Shown here piece after piece: positions 1 to 5,501 of a stretch of DNA of 12,057 nt. The DNA lies in assembly GCA_033722075.1 (NCBI GenBank), contig JAWVZU010000107.1, positions 1 through 12,057 on the forward strand. The letters run 5' to 3'. How positions within the stretch are numbered: the first letter of the stretch is position 1; each line of letters opens with the position of its first letter. Source of the DNA: JAWVZU01 sp033722075. GTDB lineage: Bacteria; Pseudomonadota; Gammaproteobacteria; Xanthomonadales; SZUA-38. The notes beneath the pieces are model-generated. The model saw nothing but the letters and a program-made list of their open reading frames with translations. It searched no databases and was not told the origin of the DNA. A program made the position numbers and the translations under genes.

Positions 1-280
1 AGAGCAGCAGATTCCAGCGGGGCAGCGCTTCGCCGGGATAGCGCTTGCCGAAGACCTGCATCACCAGGGCGCCCGGGTAGGTGTCGGCCAGCAGCCGTGC
101 GGCCATGCGACGCGCATAGCCCAGCTTTTCCGGGCCGACCGCTTCCGTGTGCCATTCGGGCGAATCGGGACTCCGGCTCACGAAAGTGGGTTCGCCGCCC
201 ATGGTGAGTTCGGCGCCGAGTTCTTCCAGGTGATGCTCGAGTCGGTCAGCGAAGCGCCGGATCGGCTCGCGGTCCGTCAT
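1..280 (-). CDS. DUF2126 putative amidoligase, N-terminal part (runs off left edge)
   Basis: The first 93 codons of a minus-strand gene that continues beyond base 1. It opens MTDREPIRRFADRLEHHLEE and soon shows the DUF2126 opening block: GGEPTFVS, then DSPEWHTEAVGPEK, then RYPGEALPRWN. Pfam names DUF2126 a putative amidoligase, but the reaction has not been demonstrated. In many genomes this domain forms the C-terminal half of a protein of about 1100 residues whose N-terminal half is a transglutaminase. Here the two halves are separate genes. The start at 280 overlaps the upstream transglutaminase stop as ATGA (277-280), so translational coupling is likely. Such genes usually sit with an Alpha-E protein and a circularly permuted ATP-grasp protein, in a predicted peptide synthesis and processing pathway; those genes would lie to the left and are not visible here. 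The family call is firm and the function is inferred. Confidence 0.85.
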   Translation of the reverse strand, partial: MTDREPIRRFADRLEHHLEELGAELTMGGEPTFVSRSPDSPEWHTEAVGPEKLGYARRMAARLLADTYPGALVMQVFGKRYPGEALPRWNLLL

Positions 281-1161
281 TTCATGGCCTCGATGATCAG
301 CTCCACGGTCATGTGGGAATCGACCGCGCCGGCGGCAAAAAAGCTGCCCTGCACCGGATCCACGTTGGTCGGCTCGTCGCTCACCGCCGAAGGCACGTAG
401 CAGTGATCGGCCAGGATGCCGTTGGTGGGATCGAAACCTTTCCAGCCGGCGCCCGGCAGATAGACCTCGGCCCAGGCATGCATCGCGCCCTGGGCACGGT
501 TGCCGACCCGTTCGCCGGTGTCGGCCGGCGGCTCGTAGAGATAACCGCTGACAAAACGGGCTGCCAGGCCCAGCTGACGGCAAGCCTCCATGAACAGTAC
601 CGCCATGTCGCGGCATGACCCCCGGCGAAGCTCGAGGGTCTCGTCCGGGCTCTGGATGCCTTCTTCGTCGCGCCGCTGATAGGCGATATCCCGACAGATC
701 GCATTGTTGAGGTCCGAGAGAAACGCGACCACGTCCGGATGGCTGACCGGACTGGGCACCGCGCCGTGGAACCAGTCCCGAACCTGCAGCGAATCACCAC
801 ACCGCCCCCGGCCCAGGTACGGCGCCAGGGAACGTTGCAACCGCGGCTGGTAGAAGAACGGGAAGGCGGTCGCGCCCTCGTCCAGGATGAAATCGAACGG
901 GTTGTGATCGCGGATACGGACGATCGCAGAGCAGTCGAAACGCAGCTCGTCACCCTCGTTCATCCCAAAGCTCGCGACCAGCACGATGTTGTCGTGCCAG
1001 TCATGGACCCAGCGCTGCCGCGCGTCCGGAACCGTCGCGACCTCGAACGACTCGGTCTGTAGCAGGTGGCCGTCCCTGGGTCTCAGGAACAGCCGATGGT
1101 CGCTGAAAGTCACCGGCTTGTCGTAGCGGTAGCTGGTTATATGGCGGATGGACAGGCGCAT
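277..1161 (-). CDS. Transglutaminase-like cysteine protease family protein
   Basis: A 294-residue cytoplasmic protein with no signal peptide. The N-terminus (MRLSIRHITSYRYDKPV) is the typical beta-rich bacterial transglutaminase N-terminal region, followed by a transglutaminase core. The expected triad is visible: Cys183 in RRGSCRDMAVLFMEACR, His228 in AMHAWAEVYLPG and Asp244 in GWKGFDPTNG. Family members act as proteases or peptide-modifying enzymes, and the substrate here is unknown. The stop overlaps the next start as ATGA, tying it to the DUF2126 gene. I chose the ATG at 1161 because family members begin with MRL-IRH; an in-frame GTG at 1185 would add eight residues. Neither start has a strong Shine-Dalgarno sequence. 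The family call is secure. Whether it acts on the product of an ATP-grasp/amidoligase partner is inference from the usual gene context. Confidence 0.9.
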   Translation of the reverse strand: MRLSIRHITSYRYDKPVTFSDHRLFLRPRDGHLLQTESFEVATVPDARQRWVHDWHDNIVLVASFGMNEGDELRFDCSAIVRIRDHNPFDFILDEGATAFPFFYQPRLQRSLAPYLGRGRCGDSLQVRDWFHGAVPSPVSHPDVVAFLSDLNNAICRDIAYQRRDEEGIQSPDETLELRRGSCRDMAVLFMEACRQLGLAARFVSGYLYEPPADTGERVGNRAQGAMHAWAEVYLPGAGWKGFDPTNGILADHCYVPSAVSDEPTNVDPVQGSFFAAGAVDSHMTVELIIEAMK

Positions 1162-1225
1162 GGTCCGACCATACGCGAAGGCCACGCGCGCTGGCCACCC
1201 CGGTGATCCGAACAGCTTGCGATTT

Positions 1226-2131
1226 CTAATCGAAGGGAAGCTCCAGCGCCTCGCCCAGCGCCTTGATCAGCGCCCGGAGCTCCAGGGTCATGAGGGCAAA
1301 CTGGGCATCCAGGTTGGCGATCTCGTCATCGTCCGGGACGGTCTCCATCTGCTCGATCAGCATGTCCTGCGGCTTCAACCGGGCCAGCGCAAAATCCTCA
1401 GACAGGGTGAAGGCGAGCCGCTCGGCCCACACCAGGCCCAGCTTTACGGCCAGCTTGCCCGCTTTCAAATGCAGGCGGATCTCCGGCGCCTCCAGGTCCT
1501 GCTTGCGGCAGCGCACCGTGGAGCCGGCGTCGCGATCGTCGCGCAGATCGCACTCATCACCCAATTCGAAGTCGCCGCCCACATCGCCGTGCTCCAGCCA
1601 ATGGGTCAGCATGGTCTTGATCTTGTTCGACGCGTCGATCGCCTGGACCTTCAATCCTTCCAGCGCATGGCGGAGGGCAGTCGATATCTCCTCGGCCCGC
1701 TTTGCACTGGCGGTGTTGACCACCAGCCAGCCGGCCTCCGCATCGACATAGCAATCGGTGTAGGCGGGCTTGACGAAGGCCTGGGGCAGCAGCTCCATCA
1801 TCACTTCGTCGCGCAAGGTGACCTGCTGCCTTCGACCCGGGCGCTTGCCGGTCTTCTCTTCGAAGGCCGCACTGCGCTCGGCGACCTTCTCCTTCACTAC
1901 CGCGGGCGGAAGAACACGCTCACGGACCGTGAACCGCAGCAGGTGACACTGGCCCACGCTGTGGACCATGCGCTCGTCCTCGATGCCGTAGGGCGAGGAC
2001 CAACCCAGGGTCATCGGCTCATGATTGCCGCAGGGCCGCACGGCATGTTCGCCGAGGCGGGCCTGGAGATCTTCGGAGGTCAGCTTGGGCCACTGGACGA
2101 TACGAAACAGGGTCAGGTTCTTGAACCACAT
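1226..2131 (-). CDS. rdgC: Recombination-associated protein RdgC
   Basis: A 301-residue protein that matches RdgC over its whole length. It opens MWFKNLTLFRI, has RPCGNHEPMTLGW where E. coli has TPCGSQDMAKMGW, then the internal LRDEVMMELLPQAF and NTASAKRAEEI blocks, and ends with a FALMTLELRALIKALGEALE helix. RdgC forms a ring-shaped dimer that binds double-stranded DNA without sequence specificity and restrains RecA-promoted strand exchange; in Neisseria it affects pilin antigenic variation. The start follows the ttcA stop by 30 bp on the same strand, so cotranscription with ttcA is likely. There is no obvious ribosome binding site. The length is normal (E. coli 303) and no disruption was seen. 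Confidence 0.95.
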   Translation of the reverse strand: MWFKNLTLFRIVQWPKLTSEDLQARLGEHAVRPCGNHEPMTLGWSSPYGIEDERMVHSVGQCHLLRFTVRERVLPPAVVKEKVAERSAAFEEKTGKRPGRRQQVTLRDEVMMELLPQAFVKPAYTDCYVDAEAGWLVVNTASAKRAEEISTALRHALEGLKVQAIDASNKIKTMLTHWLEHGDVGGDFELGDECDLRDDRDAGSTVRCRKQDLEAPEIRLHLKAGKLAVKLGLVWAERLAFTLSEDFALARLKPQDMLIEQMETVPDDDEIANLDAQFALMTLELRALIKALGEALELPFD

Positions 2132-2161
2132 GGTCTTTGTCTTGTTCTTGGGAAGAAGAGG

Positions 2162-3001
2162 TCAGGCGTCGACTTGCGCCACGAGCCAGTCGCTCCGCGC
2201 GTCGCCGCGGGCAGCCAGCCCGGAAAAATCGAACAGGTCGTGATCCGCAAGCTGGGACGGCGCGACGTTGCCGATGGCCCGGAAAATCGTCTCCAGCCGG
2301 CCCGGGAAGCGTCGGTCCCACTCGGCCAGCATGGACTTGATCGCCGCCCGCTGCAGGTTGGGCTGGGAACCGCAGAGGTCACAGGGAATGATCGGAAAAT
2401 CGCGCTCGTTTGCGTAGGCCGCTATATCCTTTTCACGGCAATAGGCCAGCGGCCGAATGACCACGTTGCGCCCGTCGTCGCTGAGCAGCTTGGGGGGCAT
2501 GGCCTTGAGTGTCCCGCCGTGGAACAGGTTGAGAAACAGCGTCTCGATGATGTCCTCGCGGTGATGTCCCAGGGCGATCTTAGTGAACCCCTCCTTTTCG
2601 GCGAAGGTATAAAGCGCCCCGCGACGCAGCCGGGAACACAGCCCGCAGGTGGTCTTGCCCTCGGGGACGACTCGCTTGACGACGCTGTAGGTGTCCTGCT
2701 CGAGGATGTGGAAGGGCACGCCGAGGGCTTTCAGATAATTCGGGAGGACGTGCTCGGGAAAACCAGGCTGCTTCTGGTCCAGGTTGACCGCCACGAGCTC
2801 GAAGTGCACCGGTGCCTTCTTCTGCAGCGACAGGAGGATGTCCAGCATGGTGTAGGAATCCTTGCCGCCGGACAGGCAGACCATCACCCGGTCCCCGTCC
2901 TCGATCATGTTGAAATCCATGATCGCCTTGCCCACCGAACGGCGCAGGCGCTGCTGGATCTTCGCCAAGTTGTAATGCTGCTTGCGAGCTGCGTTCGCCA
3001 T
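2162..3001 (-). CDS. ttcA: tRNA 2-thiocytidine(32) synthetase TtcA
   Basis: A 279-residue cytoplasmic enzyme that thiolates cytidine 32 in the anticodon loop of certain tRNAs, using ATP and an iron-sulfur cluster. The PP-loop SGGKDS is at residues 44-49. The cluster-binding cysteines are in TTCGLCSRLRRG (Cys119, Cys122), with another Cys pair in IIPCDLCGSQPNLQR (Cys207, Cys210). NLDQKQPGFPEHVLP and IALGHHREDIIETLFLN also match E. coli closely. I chose the ATG at 3001 because the homologous region (KQHYNL, like EQYNL in E. coli) starts just after it. The frame stays open for another 45 codons upstream, but that stretch crosses the promoter region and would overlap the divergent gene, so it is unlikely to be coding. 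No clear Shine-Dalgarno sequence is present. rdgC follows after 30 bp. Confidence 0.96.
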   Translation of the reverse strand: MANAARKQHYNLAKIQQRLRRSVGKAIMDFNMIEDGDRVMVCLSGGKDSYTMLDILLSLQKKAPVHFELVAVNLDQKQPGFPEHVLPNYLKALGVPFHILEQDTYSVVKRVVPEGKTTCGLCSRLRRGALYTFAEKEGFTKIALGHHREDIIETLFLNLFHGGTLKAMPPKLLSDDGRNVVIRPLAYCREKDIAAYANERDFPIIPCDLCGSQPNLQRAAIKSMLAEWDRRFPGRLETIFRAIGNVAPSQLADHDLFDFSGLAARGDARSDWLVAQVDA

Positions 3002-3005
3002 GCCG

Positions 3006-3034
3006 TGGACTTCGTTGCGGGGGGCGTATATGTT
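3006..3034 (+). promoter_or_regulatory. Candidate promoter of the YdcH-family gene
   Basis: TGGACT (3006-3011) and TATGTT (3029-3034) are separated by 17 bp and each match the sigma-70 consensus at 4 of 6 positions. The start would fall near 3041, about 20 bases before the ATG at 3061. The -10 box overlaps the candidate -10 of the divergent ttcA promoter at 3029-3030, so the two could compete for polymerase. Weak matches. Confidence 0.33.
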
Positions 3035-3052
3035 ACTCACATCGCCGCTCAA
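3025..3052 (-). promoter_or_regulatory. Candidate promoter of ttcA-rdgC
   Basis: On the minus strand, TTGAGC (3052-3047) and TATACG (3030-3025) are separated by 16 bp and each match the sigma-70 boxes at 4 of 6 positions. The predicted transcript start near 3018 gives a leader of about 17 bases before the ATG at 3001, which agrees with that start choice. Assigned by eye only. Confidence 0.35.
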
Positions 3053-3060
3053 GACCACCG

Positions 3061-3264
3061 ATGAACTACGATCCTGCAGAGATCGCCCAACAACTGGCCG
3101 AATTACGGATGGAGCACCGCGCTCTGGACGAGGCAATTTCCCGCATGGCCGAGCAGCCCGGGGCCAATGATCTGCAGATCCGACGGCTGAAGAAGCGCAA
3201 GCTGAAGCTGCGCGACGCGATTACCCGCCTGCAAAGCAAGCTGATCCCCGATCTCGACGCGTAA
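3061..3264 (+). CDS. YdcH family (DUF465) small coiled-coil protein
   Basis: A 67-residue, charged, all-helical protein with no signal peptide or membrane segment. The C-terminal half, IRRLKKRKLKLRDAITRLQ, matches the conserved KK-KL-LKDE-L tail of YdcH/DUF465 proteins. The first half, AQQLAELRMEHRALDEAISR, fits the family's first heptad-repeat helix, so a two-helix hairpin is likely. The function is unknown in all members I can recall. The length is close to E. coli YdcH (about 74). It stands alone on the plus strand, divergent from ttcA and convergent with the hydrolase gene at 3538. No Shine-Dalgarno sequence is visible before the ATG, and the predicted leader is short. Confidence 0.85.
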   Translation: MNYDPAEIAQQLAELRMEHRALDEAISRMAEQPGANDLQIRRLKKRKLKLRDAITRLQSKLIPDLDA

Positions 3265-3294
3265 CAGGCTCGACTGCAACCAGCGCCCGCACTT

Positions 3295-3377
3295 CTCGGG
3301 CGGCACCGCCTTTCTTGTCATCCTCGGGCGGCACGGCCTTTTTGTCATCCTCGGGCGGCACGGCCTTTTCTGTCATC
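3295..3377 (+). repeat. Tandem 27/28-bp GC-rich units
   Basis: Three consecutive copies of a unit beginning CTCGGGCGGCAC start at 3295, 3323 and 3350. A fourth start at 3378 opens the larger element that follows. Each of the three copies reads CTCGGGCGGCAC, then CGCC or GGCC, a run of T and GTCAT(C). Copies two and three are almost identical; the first has CCGCC for CGGCC and TTTCTT for TTTTT. The periods of 28, 27 and 28 bp come from the length of the T-run. There are no spacers, so this is not a CRISPR array. It lies in the convergent gap, and the units look like degenerate or amplified ends of the longer repeat at 3372-3454. Confidence 0.8.
3299..3316 (+). terminator. Possible weak rho-independent terminator after the YdcH gene
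   Basis: GGCG-GCAC-CGCC (3299-3310) can form a 4-bp GC stem with a 4-base loop and is followed by TTTCTT. It lies 35 bp past the stop at 3264. It is also the first of the repeated 27/28-bp units, and the next two units keep a T-run after a similar but less perfect GC dyad. The stem is short, so termination activity is uncertain. Confidence 0.35.
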
Positions 3378-3454
3378 CTCGGGCGGCGGGACGCCGACCC
3401 GGGGATCCAGAATCAAGTCAAAGCGCCCTGGATTCCCGCCTTCGCGGGAATGAC
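3372..3454. repeat. Palindromic intergenic repeat element (about 83 bp)
   Basis: The left arm (3372-3410) starts GTCATCCTCGGGCGG and ends GGGGATCCAG. The right arm (3428-3454) starts CTGGATTCCCGCC and ends GCGGGAATGAC. The tips are inverted (GTCAT and ATGAC), and GGATCCAG faces CTGGATTC across a 17-base centre, so the whole can fold into one imperfect hairpin. Inside the right arm, ATTCCCGC (3432-3439) and GCGGGAAT (3444-3451) form a perfect 8-bp stem with loop CTTC. Elements with the right-arm core are common dispersed intergenic repeats in proteobacterial genomes, from general knowledge. No transposase is encoded here. Confidence 0.7.
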
Positions 3455-3483
3455 GACGGAAGGTCACGGAACCGCCCTCTTTC

Positions 3484-3522
3484 GTCATCCTCGGGCGGCG
3501 GGACGCCGACCCGGGGATCCAG
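3484..3522 (+). repeat. Second perfect copy of the 39-bp left arm
   Basis: Identical at all 39 positions to 3372-3410, running from GTCATCC through GACGCCGACC to GGGGATCCAG. Perfect identity outside a coding region points to recent duplication or ongoing gene conversion. The copy ends 15 bp from the stop codon of the convergent hydrolase gene. No matching right arm follows it, so it is a half element. Confidence 0.8.
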
Positions 3523-3537
3523 GGTTTCGAGCGAATT

Positions 3538-4389
3538 TCAATCGACCTCCCCCAGGAACTCCAGGATCGCATCCGCCACCGGCCGGGCATGGTCCAGGTG
3601 CAGGTGGTGAGCGCCCTCCAGTTCCACCACCCGCGCATTCGCCAGCGCATTGACCCGGCGGTCCAGGAAGGCCTGCGGCATCTTGTACTGGCTCTCGGCG
3701 GCACGAATCAGCAGCGTGGGCGCTTCCACCGCATTCAGCATGGAAATCACATGCTCCTCGGTGAAGCGGGTGATCGACGGCCAGTAGTGGCGCCGATCGG
3801 CACTCCAGCGCCAACCTCGCTCGGTCGCCTCGACGCCCCGCTCGGCCAGCCGCTCGGCACTGGCGCGATCCAGGCGGCGGGCCGCAACCCGCGCGTCGAC
3901 CGCCTCGTCCCGGGTGGCAAAGAAGCGACCCTCGGGCACCGGCTGCATGCGCGCCTCCAGCGCCTTGCGGAGTCTTGAAGCCGCCTTGTCCGCGGGCTCA
4001 CTCATGGGGCCGAGCGCATCGATGCAGATCAGCGAACGGACCTCTTGCGGAAAGGCCGCCGCATAAAGCGATGCCAACGCGCCACCCATGGAGTGGCCCA
4101 TCAGGTGGGTGCGTTCACCGGGCAGCGCATCCAGGGCCGCATGAATGTCGTGGAGATGGTCGTTGAAATGATAGGACTGGCCCGGCGGCAGCGGGTCGCT
4201 CAGTCCCTGACCCGGAAAGTCGATGGCGACCACGCAGTAACCGCTCAGCAGCGGAGCGAGTTCGGAAAAAGTACCGGCATTGTCCAACCACCCATGGAGT
4301 GCGAGGATCAACGGGTCGGTCTCGTCACCCCAGACCAGCCCCTGCATGGTGACCCTCCCATCGATGGCGATCGGCTGTGGTTCCATCAT
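3538..4389 (-). CDS. Alpha/beta hydrolase, SERHL-like
   Basis: A 283-residue alpha/beta-hydrolase-fold protein. HGWLDNAGTF (32-41) carries the oxyanion-hole HG motif, GHSMGGAL (98-105) holds the nucleophile Ser100, and the catalytic His is His261 or His262 in GAHHLHLDHA. The HGWLDN-GTF-ELAPLL block resembles serine hydrolase-like (SERHL) proteins. The substrate is unknown, probably a small ester, epoxide or lipid. There is no signal peptide, so it should be cytoplasmic. The start at 4389 overlaps the lipocalin stop as ATGA; a second ATG directly follows at 4386. It is the last gene of the hemH cluster, and its stop lies next to the intergenic repeats. The fold is certain and the reaction cannot be read from sequence. 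Confidence 0.88.
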   Translation of the reverse strand: MMEPQPIAIDGRVTMQGLVWGDETDPLILALHGWLDNAGTFSELAPLLSGYCVVAIDFPGQGLSDPLPPGQSYHFNDHLHDIHAALDALPGERTHLMGHSMGGALASLYAAAFPQEVRSLICIDALGPMSEPADKAASRLRKALEARMQPVPEGRFFATRDEAVDARVAARRLDRASAERLAERGVEATERGWRWSADRRHYWPSITRFTEEHVISMLNAVEAPTLLIRAAESQYKMPQAFLDRRVNALANARVVELEGAHHLHLDHARPVADAILEFLGEVD

Positions 4390-5501
4390 TGATACCCGGT
4401 CATCTCCAGATAGCCCGACCCGGCGACGGGCCGCCCGTCACGAGTTCCGGTGACATCCACTGCACCCTCCCAATAATGAAAGCGTCCGCGGTGTTCCTGC
4501 GCAGCGTACTTGGCCCGAACTTCCAGCGCCAGATCCGTCCCTTCCAGGCGCCAGGCGATCGGGTAGGTGCGGCCGGTGACCGGGCTCTCCCACCAGTCCA
4601 GGGGATGGGCCGCCAGATCCGTCGCAGACAGCTTCCGGACAGCTCCATCGGCCGCCACGAGGACACCGGCGCTGTAGGGACCAAACCCGCCTGATTCCTC
4701 ACGGAGCCCGTAGTACATCAGGTCCGTACCGTCGTCGAGGTGCAGGGCAAACCAGTCCCAACCGGACTGGTTGCCCTCGAGCGCGCTGGTCGACCATTCG
4801 CGATCAAACCAGGACAGTCCCGTCACATCGTGGTCCCGATCGCCGACCCGAACCGACCCGGTCGTCTCCCAGCGCGGCACGCTGTAGTAGTAGCTGGCAT
4901 TGCCGGGGGTCGGGCCCTTGGCGCTCAGCCCTTGGTTCCCCTGGCGGACGATGGGCTTGACGGCGCTCAGCTGCAGATCGATGCCGAAACCCCGGTCCAG
5001 CGCGCGCAGCTGCACAGACTCCAGTCCCGAGTCGGTTGCCTCGATGACGAAATCCTCGACATGCACGGCCAGGCGATCATCTCGCGCACCGGCCAGGTCC
5101 AGGGCCCCTCGACTGATCCGCTCGGCGGTCAGGAACTGATCACCACCCAGGTCCGTCACCGCGAGCTGGGCCAACCAAAGCTGGCGAGTGGCCCAGGAAC
5201 CGGCCGCCACGGGGCCTTCCGGTGCCAGGCCAAAACGGAAGATCGTGAGCTGATAGCCGAAGGACCGCCCCTCGCCCGTCAGGTTGCCGGTGACATACCA
5301 CCATTCGGACTGGAAACCCGGGTGCGCACCATGGTCGCGTGGAAACCGGAAATCAGGGACTTCCCGGGGGCGCTCGAAGCCGTCGTCCACCTCTGTCTGG
5401 AGCAGCGCGATCGGCTCATTGCCGTCGCCTCCCGACGAGCCACCGCACGCGACCAGCAGCGCGGCAACCGCCCCGGTCAACGCCATCAAGAGGCGCATCA
5501 T
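4386..5501 (-). CDS. CrtC/AttH-like lipocalin-domain lipoprotein
   Basis: A 371-residue exported lipoprotein. Residues 1-19 form a signal peptide with lipobox LVAC and the acylated Cys19. The following residue is Gly rather than Asp, so outer-membrane sorting is expected. The hallmark HPGFQSEWWYVTGNL (60-74) with FGYQLTIFRF (81-90), then YYYS (204-207) and LSWFDREWS (229-237), identify the CrtC/AttH family: two lipocalin-like beta barrels, related to hydroxyneurosporene hydratase and the AttH component of AttEFGH transporters. Such proteins are often misnamed carotenoid hydratases, and no carotenoid gene is present here. The likely role is a periplasmic-side carrier or binding partner for a hydrophobic substrate of the adjacent ABC transporter. 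The start at 5501 overlaps the permease stop as ATGA; another ATG at 5498 follows. Confidence 0.87.
   Translation of the reverse strand: MMRLLMALTGAVAALLVACGGSSGGDGNEPIALLQTEVDDGFERPREVPDFRFPRDHGAHPGFQSEWWYVTGNLTGEGRSFGYQLTIFRFGLAPEGPVAAGSWATRQLWLAQLAVTDLGGDQFLTAERISRGALDLAGARDDRLAVHVEDFVIEATDSGLESVQLRALDRGFGIDLQLSAVKPIVRQGNQGLSAKGPTPGNASYYYSVPRWETTGSVRVGDRDHDVTGLSWFDREWSTSALEGNQSGWDWFALHLDDGTDLMYYGLREESGGFGPYSAGVLVAADGAVRKLSATDLAAHPLDWWESPVTGRTYPIAWRLEGTDLALEVRAKYAAQEHRGRFHYWEGAVDVTGTRDGRPVAGSGYLEMTGYQ

Noticed and set aside
1148..3064. A 638-codon plus-strand open frame across rdgC and ttcA
   Set aside because: It is antisense to two clearly recognisable genes. Its product is low in recognisable motifs and rich in Gln, His and Leu, as expected from antisense reading of GC-rich codons.
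3002..3136. N-terminal extension of TtcA by 45 residues
   Set aside because: It has no similarity to TtcA, crosses the likely promoter region and overlaps the divergent YdcH gene.
3295..3522. CRISPR array
   Set aside because: The units are directly adjacent without unique spacers, they differ in length, and no cas gene is nearby.
3315..3653. Plus-strand frame encoding SSSGGTAF repeats
   Set aside because: The peptide repeats are only the translation of the 27/28-bp DNA units, and the frame then runs antisense into the hydrolase gene. No ribosome binding site or homologue was recognised.
4386..5501. Carotenoid 1,2-hydratase in a pigment pathway
   Set aside because: The family resemblance to CrtC is real, but there are no other carotenoid genes, and the lipobox plus the transporter context fit an AttH-type lipoprotein better.
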